A stretch of DNA of 64,000 nt from Kofleriaceae bacterium (lineage in GTDB: Bacteria > Myxococcota_A > Polyangia > Haliangiales > Haliangiaceae): positions 1-64,000 of the forward strand of contig JAGPCY010000042.1 of NCBI GenBank assembly GCA_018057825.1, in the 5' to 3' direction. The translations under genes and the position numbers were made by a program. Below, in pieces: positions 40,201-49,005 of this stretch. A model generated the notes under the pieces. The model did no database searches. It was not told where the DNA came from and saw nothing but the letters and a program-made list of their open reading frames with translations. Position 1 is the first letter of the stretch. Each line of letters opens with the position of its first letter.

Positions 40201-41593
40201 CCTGCGCGCCGCCACCCACGCGATCGACGTCGGCGGCAACGCCGACGCGTTCCGCCAGTTGAGCCGCGCGCTCAAGCTCCTGCCGCCCGGCGATCACGCG
40301 CGCCGGTTTCAGGCCCGCCGGCAGCGCGAGGAGATCCTGCGCCGGCTGGCCCGTCGCCCGCAGCAGCTCCGCGAGCTGGCCGCGCTGCGCAAGGAGGCCG
40401 AGGCCCTGGGCGATCCGCAGAAGCAGGCCCTGGCCCACGCGCTGTCGGCGCAGTTCTACATCGACGTCGGCAAGGCCCCGGCGGCCCAGCGCGCGGTCGC
40501 GCCGGCGCTGCAGTTCGCGCGCGACGCCGGCGACAAGCTGGCCGAGGCCGACGCCCTGCGGCTGCGCTCGGCGATCGCGCGCCTGGTCGGCTCCAACGAC
40601 GACTCGCTCAAGCTGTGCGAGCAGGCGCTGGCGCTCACCGCCGAGGCCGGCGACGGCTCCCCCGCCCTCACCACCCGGGCGTTGATCTTGAACGAGCAGG
40701 GCACGACCCTGTGGAACATGGGCCGCCTCGAGGCGGCGATCGAGGCCTACGCCGAGGCGCTGGTCATCTACCGCGCGCTGCGCTTGCCGCGGCAAGAGGC
40801 GCGCGCGCTCAACAACATGGGCATCGTGTTCTCGTGCCTGGGCGAGTACGAGGAGGCCCTGGCCCACTACAAGTCGAGCCTGAAGCTCGACCAGCAGCTC
40901 GGCGATCGCTCGGGAGTCGCGCTCAAGCTCGGCAACATCGGCCAGGCCTACGCCGACCTCGGCGAGCTCGATCGCGCCGAGAGCTACCTGGCCAAGGCCT
41001 TCAAGCTCGGCGAACAGACCGGCGATCCGTCGAGCGTGGCCGACGCCGCGATCTCGTGGGGCCAGGCCAAGCTCGCGCGCGGCGATCTGGCCGGCGCCCT
41101 GGCGCTCCTCGAGCGCGGCCGCGAGCTGGCGAGCGAGAACCGCGAGCGCTTCCAGGAGATCCGCGGCCTCGAGTACATCGCGCTGGCCCAGCTCGAGGCC
41201 GGCCAGGCACCCGAGGGCGCCCTCGAGCTGGCGCGCTCGGCCACCGAGCTGGCGCGGCGCATGCCCATGATGGTCGGCGTGATCTACGGCCTGGCCATCA
41301 CCGGCCTGGCGCTCTTGCGCCTGGGCGATCACGCCGGCGCGGTCGCCGCCACCGCCGAGGCGGTCGAGCTCCAGGCCCAGCACAGCCGCCCCGAGGGCGC
41401 CGAGCACATCTGGTACTGGCACGGCCTGGCGTTGGCCGGCGCCGGCCGCCGCAGCGAGGCCCGCGCCGCCCTCGAGCGCGCCAAGGCCGAGGTCGCGACC
41501 AAGGCCAGCCGGCTGCGCGATCCGGCGCTGCGCGCCGCGTACCTCGGCACCAAGACCGCCCGCGCCGTCGCCGCCGCCCTCGGCGAGGAGTGA
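37232..41593 (+). CDS. Giant Ser/Thr kinase with cyclase-like, ATPase and TPR domains (1453 aa)
   Basis: A PknK-like signalling protein. Kinase domain 1-290: Gly-Thr-Gly-Gly-Met-Ala-Glu-Val-Tyr P-loop (14-22), Lys39 or Lys40, HRDISPQNVLV catalytic loop (143-153), Asp-Phe-Gly (163-165), and Ser-Pro-Glu activation end. An Ala/Gly/Pro linker follows (about 310-355). Residues 365-540 resemble a class III nucleotidyl cyclase fold (Tyr-Val-Val-Glu-Gly-Val-Ile start, ALALVDALDG, EVEATTAGFAAHLARFAG) but lack clear metal-binding Asp residues. A STAND/AAA_16-type ATPase begins at LLGRDLELKYLRDAY (about 573), with Walker A GDHGVGKRSL (about 604) and Walker B Ile-Ile-Val-Gly-Glu-Asp-Val-His-Trp (about 730). 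About 480 C-terminal residues are TPR repeats, such as ALNNMGIVFSCLGEYEEALA. No membrane helix is seen. The architecture is common in myxobacteria; targets are unknown. Confidence 0.88.
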   Translation: MEQFGKYSLISKIGTGGMAEVYLARTAVAQGLAKTLVIKKIHPAYAKSRQFVAMFVDEAKIALGLNHPNIVQVFDFGAVGETYFLAMENVEGMDLLRLLSDCARERRRIPFGLSAYVVWQLAKGLDYAHKKADEFGEPLGIVHRDISPQNVLVSWDGAVKIVDFGIARARHVTEDEGVIKGKFAYMSPEQARGEPVDCRSDVFSAGIVLYELVTGRPLFAGRGKEALEQVKAGAIPPARDAVPDVPPSLERILLRALAYHRDDRYPSARDLQLDLGKFQLEWGHANDLLLDSTALASFLATVVPEERRHPRPRPHRGAGGTPAGPTTGSLGSLGSLGSLASGSAAAAPAAEVRRPREPRELRERKYVYVVEGVIRGVTALERRLGPAGATRVVDEFRRVAKDIAFKHDALEDRGERDLDSVRLVIGLPLASEDDASRTIRLALALVDALDGIGSDVEPELRLAIGIQRGAATVIRRGADHSFEVEATTAGFAAHLARFAGPAEILVGGRVFRSARAEWNFEALAAIDLPAGTDVGARVDEDTEPGIKRARVYRLRGPRGRGAGPRERGAATTLLGRDLELKYLRDAYRDARVARRKHQIAIVGDHGVGKRSLVAAFLATLAPGEAYVLRTTTRVGTAMTPYGVIADLTREILGLADGAESHEIQRRLTMALPLLYAGEEDSREARAALAAVSLLLGLRGPEAGDGDPAEQRTRLLALMTRVEHHLEAERPLIIVGEDVHWCDQESMDLFAAMLAVPTSRPVLGLVTTRPDRRILEAAAATGGELLHLDELDPAARAALVASRFAPDDDVAELAEQILARSGGNPFFILEQLDALAERGIIAPAPEHPGRYRWVERDAPLQVPTSVEDLLITRIDRLPEREKQTVLCAAVLGRVVAPPAVAAILGRQVKPELDELVRRGLVVPHEGEYRFKNDTIMTVAYGLVPAEDRTRLHRVAAERIATGPGYRPGADDAHIARHLELAGDAVAAADRYLRAATHAIDVGGNADAFRQLSRALKLLPPGDHARRFQARRQREEILRRLARRPQQLRELAALRKEAEALGDPQKQALAHALSAQFYIDVGKAPAAQRAVAPALQFARDAGDKLAEADALRLRSAIARLVGSNDDSLKLCEQALALTAEAGDGSPALTTRALILNEQGTTLWNMGRLEAAIEAYAEALVIYRALRLPRQEARALNNMGIVFSCLGEYEEALAHYKSSLKLDQQLGDRSGVALKLGNIGQAYADLGELDRAESYLAKAFKLGEQTGDPSSVADAAISWGQAKLARGDLAGALALLERGRELASENRERFQEIRGLEYIALAQLEAGQAPEGALELARSATELARRMPMMVGVIYGLAITGLALLRLGDHAGAVAATAEAVELQAQHSRPEGAEHIWYWHGLALAGAGRRSEARAALERAKAEVATKASRLRDPALRAAYLGTKTARAVAAALGEE

Positions 41594-41626
41594 ACGGACC
41601 GGCGCGGGCGCGCCGCGGGCGATCGA

Positions 41627-41663
41627 TGCAGGCCGGCGCCTGCAGTGCAGGCTGGCCCCTGCA
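41627..41663. repeat. Two tandem 18-bp palindromes, 19-bp period
   Basis: TGCAGGCCGGCGCCTGCA (41627-41644) and TGCAGGCTGGCCCCTGCA (41646-41663) are separated by a single G. Arms are seven and six bases long. Side-by-side palindromes about two helical turns apart suggest paired operator sites or a double hairpin. They lie in the 162-base gap between the giant kinase and the following lipoprotein gene; no other element is seen in the gap. Confidence 0.6.
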
Positions 41664-41755
41664 GGCGGCGCGCGACCACCGGCGAAGATCCGTCGCGCCG
41701 ACGGCACCTTCCCTCGGTCGGAGCGATCGGCGCCGGCCTTGCAAGCGCGGTCGGG

Positions 41756-44071
41756 GTGGCAAACCTCCGCTCGATCGGCATCCCCTGGGCGATCGCGATC
41801 GCGCTGGTGGCGCTCGGCGCCTGTCGCGACGACGACGTCGGCGCGGCGTCGCGCACCTGCTGGATCGACGTCGACGGACGCACGATCTGTGTGGTCGACG
41901 ATGGCGGCCCCGGTCCCGGCGACGACGCGGCGAGCTGCGACGGCGGCGGCGAGCCGACCGGCGACGGCGGCGGCGAGCCCCCGGGCGACGGCGGCGGCGA
42001 GCCTCCCGGCGACGCTCGCGACGGTGGCGATGCCCGCGATGGCGGCGACGCCGGTGACGCGCGCGACGGCGGCCTCGACGCGGTCCCGTGCGAGGTCGAC
42101 GGGTGCGACGGCGGCCCCGGCGACGGCGGCACCGGCGACGGCGGCCCCGGCGATGGCGGCCCCGGCGACGGCGGCACCGACGGCGGCCCCGGCGACGGCG
42201 GCATGGACGGCGGCCCCGGCGACGGCGGCACCGACGGCGGCCCCGGCGACGGCGGCCCCGGCGATGGCGGCATGGACGGCGGCCCCGGCGACGGCGGCAC
42301 CGACGGTGGGCCGACCGACGCCGGCGTCGATGCCCCGCGGGACGCCAGCCCCGACGCGCCCGACGCCGGGACCTGCGGCAACGGGGTGTGCGAGTACACC
42401 GTCGACAACACCGGCACCTGCCCGACGGTCACCGCCGGCAGCGAGACGCCGCAGAACTGCGCGGCCGACTGCAACTGCTGCGACTACAGCATCGACATCT
42501 GCGGGCAGTTCGGCAACGGCACCTGCAACTACGACGAGCTCGAGACCACCTGCACCGGGCGGCGGACCTGGTGCGCGTGGGGCCCCGACCACGTCTCGGA
42601 CTGCTGCGGCGACGGCTACTGCGACGCCGACGCCAAGCACGCGCTGTATCCCGATCGGCCCGGCTGCGGCGCGGCCTCCGGTCCGCCGACCTACGACCGC
42701 GGCCGCAACAACTGCGAGGCCGACCGACCGCTGCGCGAGCAGACCGGCGAGGATCTGATCAACTGTCCGAGCGACTGCCCGTGTGAAGGCGCCAACGGCT
42801 ACGACAGCGGCGCCGACGGGGTCTGTCAGTTCTGCAACGGCGCGCTCGGCGAGTCGTGCGACTTCGGCGCCCAGGACTGGGGCGGCGACGGCGTGCCCAA
42901 GACCTGCGACGACACCTGCGTCAACGACAGCGGCGCCAGCGACTTCGACGGTCGGAGCCGACGGTGGGAGAAGGCCGGGCAGTGCTCGGACTGCGATCCG
43001 TGCACCGATGGCTACGATCCGGCCGGTCAGTTCAACAACGCCCGCTGGGGTCAGGGCGCGGCGACCGAGGGCGCCGGCTGCGATCATCGGGTCGACTGCG
43101 ACGGCAACTTCTCGGGTTGGTGCGCCTGGGGCCCCGACAGCTTCCCCGACTGCTGGAACGACGCCGAGGAGACCTCGACCACCGCCGCGCGGGCCTTCGG
43201 CTTCTGCGACCCCGACGTGGTCCACGTCCGGGGCAGCGGGCGCGGCCAGTACCTGTTCGCCGATCCCAACGGCGACGCGGTCTGGGCCACGAGCTGTCCG
43301 GGCCCGATGATGACGTCGAGCTACACCCTGGTCGCCGGCGAGAACGTCTACAACGGCTACGCCCGTGGGTTCCTCGGCGACCTCGGCCCGTACCGCGACG
43401 CCCCCGAGTTCTTCAGCCTCGACTGCTGCGGCTTCGACCCCGACGGCGACCACGAGCCCGACCCGACGCCGCACCAGGGCGACGGCTTCTCGCCGACCGA
43501 CGAATGCGACGCCGGGACCTGCGTCGATCCGCCCGACGCCGGGCCGGACGCGCCGCCGGACGCCGGACCGGACGCCCCGTGGGACGCCGGCGTCGACGCG
43601 CCGTGGGACGCTGGCGTCGACGCGCCCTGGGACGGCGGCCCGGACGCGCCGTGGGACGCCGGCGTCGACGCGCCGTCGGATGCCCGCGACGGCGGCGATG
43701 CCGGCGATGCCGGTGATGCCGGTGACGCCCGCGACGGCGGCGATGCGGGCGATGCCGGCGATGCCCGCGACGGCGGCGATGCCGGTGACGCCGGTGACGC
43801 CCGCGATGGCGGCGACGCTGGCGATGCCCGCGACGGCGGCGATGCCGGCGATGCCCGCGACGGCGGCGGCCCCGGCGATGGCGGCGCCGGCGACGGCGGG
43901 CCCTCGCACTGCTCGCCGGTCACCGCCGACGCCAGCACGGCGCGCGAGAGCCAGCGCACCCTCGACGGCGGCTGCGGCTGTGGCGCCGGCGGCGCGCCGA
44001 CCTCGACCTGGGCGGTGGGCGGCCTGGCCGCGGCGCTCCTGGCCCGCCGCCGCCGCCGGAGGACGCCGTGA
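41756..44071 (+). CDS. Cys-rich lipoprotein with MYXO-CTERM tail and Gly/Asp repeats (771 aa)
   Basis: GTG 41756 is chosen because it starts a signal with hydrophobic WAIAIALVALGAC and a lipobox-like Leu-Gly-Ala-Cys. The mature protein has two low-complexity tracts: Asp-Gly-Gly-Pro-Gly-Asp-Gly-Gly units (about 110-185) and Arg-Asp-Gly-Gly-Asp-Ala-Gly-Asp-Ala units (about 640-715), with Pro-Asp-Ala-Gly-x-Asp-Ala-Pro-Trp repeats before the latter. Between them, about 420 residues contain many Cys pairs (Cys-Gly-Asp-Gly-Tyr-Cys, Cys-Asp-Pro-Cys). The C-terminus has Gly-Cys-Gly-Cys-Gly-Ala, a hydrophobic helix and Arg-rich end, the MYXO-CTERM sorting signal. It is surface exposed; a calcium- or metal-binding role is possible from the Asp content. 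No enzymatic domain is recognised. Confidence 0.8.
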   Translation: MANLRSIGIPWAIAIALVALGACRDDDVGAASRTCWIDVDGRTICVVDDGGPGPGDDAASCDGGGEPTGDGGGEPPGDGGGEPPGDARDGGDARDGGDAGDARDGGLDAVPCEVDGCDGGPGDGGTGDGGPGDGGPGDGGTDGGPGDGGMDGGPGDGGTDGGPGDGGPGDGGMDGGPGDGGTDGGPTDAGVDAPRDASPDAPDAGTCGNGVCEYTVDNTGTCPTVTAGSETPQNCAADCNCCDYSIDICGQFGNGTCNYDELETTCTGRRTWCAWGPDHVSDCCGDGYCDADAKHALYPDRPGCGAASGPPTYDRGRNNCEADRPLREQTGEDLINCPSDCPCEGANGYDSGADGVCQFCNGALGESCDFGAQDWGGDGVPKTCDDTCVNDSGASDFDGRSRRWEKAGQCSDCDPCTDGYDPAGQFNNARWGQGAATEGAGCDHRVDCDGNFSGWCAWGPDSFPDCWNDAEETSTTAARAFGFCDPDVVHVRGSGRGQYLFADPNGDAVWATSCPGPMMTSSYTLVAGENVYNGYARGFLGDLGPYRDAPEFFSLDCCGFDPDGDHEPDPTPHQGDGFSPTDECDAGTCVDPPDAGPDAPPDAGPDAPWDAGVDAPWDAGVDAPWDGGPDAPWDAGVDAPSDARDGGDAGDAGDAGDARDGGDAGDAGDARDGGDAGDAGDARDGGDAGDARDGGDAGDARDGGGPGDGGAGDGGPSHCSPVTADASTARESQRTLDGGCGCGAGGAPTSTWAVGGLAAALLARRRRRRTP

Positions 44072-44100
44072 TCGCGACCCGCACTCCTGGAGGTGTCTCG

Positions 44101-47100
44101 ATGCGCACGATCTCATCAGCCGCGATCGCCCTCGCCGCGCTCGCCTGCAGCGACGGTCCCGATCCCGATCCCGATCCGACCCCGACCGGACCGGTCGCGC
44201 TGGTGTGGCCGGTCGCGCGCGGCGACGTCATGGCCCGGGTCAACGCGGTCGCCGAGCGCCTGGGCCTGCCCCCGGTGCGCAACGACGGCACCGAGCTGAC
44301 CAGCGACGACGGCGATCGCCGGCTCCTGGCCGACTACCTGACCGGCCGCATCCGCCTCTACGCCCAGACCCCGATCGGCCTGCCGATCACCGACGACGAC
44401 GACGCCATCGACGCCGCCGCGGCCTACCTCGACGAGCTCGGCCTCTTGCCGGCCGGCAACGACGCGTGCCGCTGCGCCGCCGGCCTGGTCCCCAGCGACG
44501 ATCCGACCTGCGCCGGGATCGCCGTCGCCCCCGGGCCGCGCAGCGCCTGGAAGAGCTGCGCGACCCTGGCGGTGCGCGTGGTCGGCATGACCTCGGACCT
44601 CTTGCCGCCCGAGCGCATGACCGCGCCTCTCGAGATGCTCGAGGCCGCCGAGGGCGCCGCGCCGACCCCGACCCCCGAGCCGGTCGAGATCGCCTTCACG
44701 CCGCGCCTGCCGATCGTGCGCGCGGTCGACGGCACGATCGCGCTCGGCGAGATCAGCGGCGGCCACGCCGACCTGGTCGTGCGGTTCGCGCCCGGCGCCG
44801 GCATCGTCGCGGTCGACGCCCGGTTCCAGCCGCCCGGCCCGACGCCGATCGAGCTCCCCCTGCGGTCCCGCGAGGACGCGGCCGCCGAGCTGACCGAGCC
44901 CGATTCGCCGCCGCCCGATCTAACGACGTGGTCGCTCGGCTACTACTCGCGCGGCCTGGTCACGACCTCGGAGCACGACAACACGCCCCACCCGCTGGCC
45001 TTCTACCACCCGCTGTACCTCCAGCTCATCGACGGCACCAACGTGGCGGTGCGCGCCGCCGTGGCCTCGAGCTTCCTGCCGCGGCTCGTCGCCGCCGAGC
45101 TGCCCGAGGTCTACGACGCCGCCAGCGCCGCTCCGTTGACGGTGTGGTTCGACGGCGACAGCGGCGCCGGCGCGCCGACCGTGACCTGGAGCGTCCGCGA
45201 CCCCGAGCTCGGCCTGCGGACCCTGGCCACCACCGTCGCGACCCTCGACCCCGAGCACCCCGGGACCTGGAAGGCGGCCCTGACCCCGCCGCCGCCCGAC
45301 GGCGATCACCTGTTGACGCTCGCGATCGCCGACGCCCGCGGCACCCACTACGTGCTCGACGATCTGCCGGTGTCGGTGAGCAACTCGTCGACCGCGCGCG
45401 GGGCGGCCACGCCGTGGCGCAGCCACAACGTCGGCTGGCGCGCCTGTGGCCCGCTGGCGTTCTGCCACTCCGACGACGTCAAGGTCACCGCGGTGTGCCT
45501 CGACGGCAACTGCCGCACCGGCCCGGTCGGGGTCAAGGTCGAGATCGCCGGCGACCGCCCGCAGATCGGCCGCACCAACAACGTCTTCATCAAGGACCTG
45601 GCGGTCCTGCAGTTCCACCTCGACCTCAAGCTGCGCATCCCGGAGCGCAAGAAGGATCTGGCGCGCGGCTGGGCCGAGGACTGGCCGTTGCCCGGCGATC
45701 CCGACGCCATCGTGATCGGCGGCCAGCGCTACAAGGAGTTCTGGATCCGCACCGACACCTGCAAGCTCGACGGCGCCAACACCTACTCGTGCTCGGTGGT
45801 GCCCAACACCGCCCGCAACCCGCAGCCGGCGCCGGCCAACCCGCATCGCAAGATGGGCATGCGCTGCCCGGCCGAGTTCGGCCACCCCAACGAGCAGGGC
45901 GCCGAGGACAGCGCCCGCTGCACCGAGCCGACCGTGATCGGCAGCGGCTTCGCGTACCGCCGGGTGTTCACCGGGATGCCCGGACGCCTGACCTTGACCA
46001 CCAGCTACCAGATGGCCAGCGAGTCGACCGGTCCGGCGGTGTCGACCTACCTGGTCGATCTGGCCAAGGGCACCGTCTTGCGCCTGGTGCGCGCCAACAC
46101 CAACCGCTTCGACCCCACGATCACCGCGCGCACCGCGACGATGCTCAAGCGGGTCGGCACCCTGGCCCCGGCGGTCAAGCCCGAGACGCGCTGGCACTGG
46201 GAGGGCGACAAGCCGCGGACCAGCCCCGACGCGATGAAGGTCTACGGCGGCATGGAGGTCGAGTGCTACAACGCCCTCGAGGTCTGCCGGCAGGCCAACG
46301 GCTACGACCCGCGGCGGTTCCCGTGGAACCACGGCGGCGCGGTGCGGCGGCCGGTCTACGTCGAGGCCGCCAACCCGACGATGATCCGGCCGTGGGAGCT
46401 CGGGCAGCAGGCCAGCGCGCCGATGTCGATGGCCGATCGCATGGAGGGGAACAACCACCCGTACTGTCCCCACGAGCTGTACAAGGTCCTGAAGGAGCGC
46501 TTCTGCCCGTGCCCCGACGACGGCTCGCCGTGCACGCAGACCGGGGGCGACGCCAGCGAGCGCCCCAACCCGATGTTGCCCGTGGTCGAGGTCCGCCTCG
46601 GTCTGTACCAGCGGATGACGCCGTTCGAGGCCGGCCACGCCACGACCGCGCTGGTGACCGAGATGAAGAGCCTGCCCGAGATGATGATGGCGCTCGAGGG
46701 TCACCGCGGCGCCAAGGCCGAGTCGGCCATCCCGTCGTTCGCCTACCTGAACAACATCGTCGGCGTCGCCAACACCTACAAGGGCTGGCTCTTGTTCCTG
46801 TTCCCGGCGCTCGGGCCGGGCCTGACCGCCGCCTGGGCCGGCGCCCTGGCGGCCCGCGCGACCTTCGACGCCCTGACCGACTGGATCGACGTCTTCCACT
46901 GGTACGAGCCGATGAACTCGGTGGCCCTGGTGCGGCCGCAGAGCAACGTGACGGCGGTGGCGCCGGTCAACGGCTTCATCAACGCCTTCTACAACGCCGC
47001 CCTCGGCACCGTGCCGCAGTACGCGCCGAGCGTGCCGATCGGTCCGCCCGGCACGATCGGCTGGGGCGACAAGACCCGCTTCCCGCGCGTGATCCCGCCG

Positions 47101-47568
47101 GTCGGCGCCGCCGCGGTGCCACCCGCCTTCGACCAGCAGGGCTTCTGGCAGAACCTGCACTTCAAGAGCGTGCCGATCGCCGACTCGAGCACGACCTCGT
47201 GGATCGTGGTCCCGGGCTGTCAGTCGCTGTTCCCGATCCGCAAGGTCGTGAACCGCCTGGGGGACTGGATCTGGTCCTGGGATCGCACGCTGTGCGTCCA
47301 CCACCACGAGAGCTGGTTCAACTTCGCGCCCAAGCAGTCCAACCACGACCTGGCCTGGATCATCGGGCCCCAGACCGCAGGTCCCAACCCCGATCGGGTC
47401 GGCGCGATCGCCGGCCAGCCGATCCGCGTCCCCGGCGTGGGCGGCGCCCCCAACACGGTCAACCCGCTGCACTTCTGGCAGTTCACCGTCGGCCGCGCGA
47501 CCTCGAACTTCGACACCACCACGTTCAACACCGAGTTCTTCTTCTCGCAAGGTCCAACCGGCTGGTGA
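44101..47568 (+). CDS. Very large exported lipoprotein-like protein of unknown function (1155 aa)
   Basis: ATG 44101 follows a strong GGAGG by six bases. The N-terminus is hydrophobic and ends in Ala-Leu-Ala-Cys-Ser-Asp, a non-canonical but plausible lipobox, followed by an Asp-Pro-Asp-Pro linker. The rest is globular, with an Ig-like or beta-sandwich stretch at about 290-430 (WSVRDPELGLRTL and similar strands) and about 20 scattered Cys. A Trp/His-rich segment (Cys-Val-His-His-His-Glu-Ser-Trp) occurs near 1065. Near the middle-to-end region there is one hydrophobic run, WLLFLFPALGPGLTAAWAGA (about 897-916), which may be a membrane or buried helix. No known domain could be named. It sits 29 bases after the MYXO-CTERM gene, in the same orientation, so the two are probably cotranscribed. 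Confidence 0.75.
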   Translation: MRTISSAAIALAALACSDGPDPDPDPTPTGPVALVWPVARGDVMARVNAVAERLGLPPVRNDGTELTSDDGDRRLLADYLTGRIRLYAQTPIGLPITDDDDAIDAAAAYLDELGLLPAGNDACRCAAGLVPSDDPTCAGIAVAPGPRSAWKSCATLAVRVVGMTSDLLPPERMTAPLEMLEAAEGAAPTPTPEPVEIAFTPRLPIVRAVDGTIALGEISGGHADLVVRFAPGAGIVAVDARFQPPGPTPIELPLRSREDAAAELTEPDSPPPDLTTWSLGYYSRGLVTTSEHDNTPHPLAFYHPLYLQLIDGTNVAVRAAVASSFLPRLVAAELPEVYDAASAAPLTVWFDGDSGAGAPTVTWSVRDPELGLRTLATTVATLDPEHPGTWKAALTPPPPDGDHLLTLAIADARGTHYVLDDLPVSVSNSSTARGAATPWRSHNVGWRACGPLAFCHSDDVKVTAVCLDGNCRTGPVGVKVEIAGDRPQIGRTNNVFIKDLAVLQFHLDLKLRIPERKKDLARGWAEDWPLPGDPDAIVIGGQRYKEFWIRTDTCKLDGANTYSCSVVPNTARNPQPAPANPHRKMGMRCPAEFGHPNEQGAEDSARCTEPTVIGSGFAYRRVFTGMPGRLTLTTSYQMASESTGPAVSTYLVDLAKGTVLRLVRANTNRFDPTITARTATMLKRVGTLAPAVKPETRWHWEGDKPRTSPDAMKVYGGMEVECYNALEVCRQANGYDPRRFPWNHGGAVRRPVYVEAANPTMIRPWELGQQASAPMSMADRMEGNNHPYCPHELYKVLKERFCPCPDDGSPCTQTGGDASERPNPMLPVVEVRLGLYQRMTPFEAGHATTALVTEMKSLPEMMMALEGHRGAKAESAIPSFAYLNNIVGVANTYKGWLLFLFPALGPGLTAAWAGALAARATFDALTDWIDVFHWYEPMNSVALVRPQSNVTAVAPVNGFINAFYNAALGTVPQYAPSVPIGPPGTIGWGDKTRFPRVIPPVGAAAVPPAFDQQGFWQNLHFKSVPIADSSTTSWIVVPGCQSLFPIRKVVNRLGDWIWSWDRTLCVHHHESWFNFAPKQSNHDLAWIIGPQTAGPNPDRVGAIAGQPIRVPGVGGAPNTVNPLHFWQFTVGRATSNFDTTTFNTEFFFSQGPTGW

Positions 47569-47622
47569 GCCGGCCGGGCGATCGCGCTGGACCCGCGATC
47601 GCCGCGGTGCGATCCTGCGGCC

Positions 47623-49005
47623 ATGAGGATGGGACCCTCGTCGACGTTGGCCGCGGTGTGCCTGATCAGCGCGGCCTGCGGCGCCGCGGACGAGCGGATC
47701 GATCCCGGCGACCTCGCGCTGCGCGATCTGCTCGGGGTGATGCCCCAGGTGGTCGCGGGCTGGGACGAGGCGCAGCGCGCCGCGGCCCGCCAGGTGCTGG
47801 CCGCCGGGCTGACGGCCGGGCCCGAGGTGGTGTTGCTCGCGCCGCTGGCCGACGACGAGGCCGCGCTCGTGCGCGCGGTCGCGGTCAGCGACGCCGCCCT
47901 CGACGACCGCGGCGAGGACGCCCGCGGCCTGATGGTGGTGAGCGCCCCGCGCACCGAGCTCCGGGTGGTCGCCGGCCCGCACGCGACCGCGCTCCTCGAC
48001 GCGGCGACCGCGCCGCCGGCGGTCGAGCTCGTCGCCGTGCCTCGGGCCTGGCCGTGCCCGGCGGCGCCGTGCGACCTGGCGGTGCTGGCGGCGCTGGCCG
48101 CCGACGCCGCCCCCGACGCGGCTGCGGTGCGGGTTCAGCCGGTGGCGCAGCTCGCGGTGATCGCGGCGTTGACCGACGGCCCCGACGGTGCGCCGACCCT
48201 GCTGGTCAACCCGGTGGTGACCGCGGTCGGCGTGCCGATCGGCGTCGACCGCGCGGGTCCGGGTGGCGCGGCGGGCGCGGGCGGCACGAGCGACGAGCCC
48301 GCCGCGGCCTCGATCGCGCCGCCGCCGCTGGTCCGCGGGAGCTGGACCTACGGCGCCACCCGCGACGGCTGCGCCAGCCAGGTCGCGGCCGACTGCACGA
48401 CCTGCCTGAGCGGCGGCCTGTGCGAGCCGGTGTGGCCGTCGGTGTCGGGGATGCAAGCGTGCACCACCCTGGCCGCCGACGCGCCGAGGAACTACGAGCT
48501 GGTGTGCGTCAACCTGGCGGTGTCGCTGGCCGACGTGCGCGCCTGCCTCCAAGATCGCGCGCCGAGCTGCGCGATCGACGTCGACGCGATCGACCTGCCC
48601 GCCGAGCTGACCAACAACGCGGTCTTCGTCGACGATGGCGGGTGCCGCTCCGCCCTCGACGACTGCCTGGCCCAGCTCTACGGCGCTGGCGATGGCGGCG
48701 GCGACGGCTGCGGCGCGTGCGATGGCTGCGACTGTGACAGCGGCGGCGACCCCAACGTCGATAACAGCGGCTGCAACGACGACGGCTGTAACGGCGGAAG
48801 CTGCAGCGGCGGCGACTGCGGCGGCAACGGCGGGGACTGCGGCGGCGGTGGCGGCGGCGGGAGCTGTCAGGTGGCCGGCCCGACCCGACGGGGCCCGGGG
48901 CTCGGCGTCGCGCTGGCCTGGGTCCTGCTCCCGGTGCCGGTCGCGTGGCGTGCGCGGCGCCGGGCGCGGTCGGCGGCCCGACGCGTGGCGCCGGCCCCGC
49001 CGTGA
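47623..49005 (+). CDS. Exported protein with Gly/Cys-rich region and MYXO-CTERM-like tail (460 aa)
   Basis: The signal sequence ends Ile-Ser-Ala-Ala-Cys-Gly (possible lipobox near residue 19). The mature part is Ala-rich, helical, with Cys near residues 145-150 and a Cys-containing domain at about 245-345 (Asp-Cys-Thr-Thr-Cys-Leu-Ser-Gly). A Gly/Cys/Asp-rich stretch (about 350-418) reads like Cys-Gly-Ala-Cys-Asp-Gly-Cys-Asp-Cys and (Gly)n-Ser-Cys. The end is a hydrophobic helix (LGVALAWVLLPVPVAW) plus an Arg cluster, as in C-terminal protein-sorting signals whose Cys may be lipid-modified. It overlaps the next gene, an Lgt-like membrane protein, by four bases (GTGA), so the two are made together. 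Confidence 0.78.
   Translation: MRMGPSSTLAAVCLISAACGAADERIDPGDLALRDLLGVMPQVVAGWDEAQRAAARQVLAAGLTAGPEVVLLAPLADDEAALVRAVAVSDAALDDRGEDARGLMVVSAPRTELRVVAGPHATALLDAATAPPAVELVAVPRAWPCPAAPCDLAVLAALAADAAPDAAAVRVQPVAQLAVIAALTDGPDGAPTLLVNPVVTAVGVPIGVDRAGPGGAAGAGGTSDEPAAASIAPPPLVRGSWTYGATRDGCASQVAADCTTCLSGGLCEPVWPSVSGMQACTTLAADAPRNYELVCVNLAVSLADVRACLQDRAPSCAIDVDAIDLPAELTNNAVFVDDGGCRSALDDCLAQLYGAGDGGGDGCGACDGCDCDSGGDPNVDNSGCNDDGCNGGSCSGGDCGGNGGDCGGGGGGGSCQVAGPTRRGPGLGVALAWVLLPVPVAWRARRRARSAARRVAPAPP

Noticed and set aside
42107-43900. Possible CRISPR or noncoding tandem repeats
   Set aside because: They are in-frame Gly/Asp/Pro/Ala codon repeats inside a protein gene, with no unique spacers and no cas genes.
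36707-44116. Very long open frame on the minus strand (about 2470 residues)
   Set aside because: It is antisense to the giant kinase and the MYXO-CTERM lipoprotein, has a composition of Ala, Gly, Arg, Leu and Asp without domains, and arises from the lack of stop codons in very GC-rich DNA.
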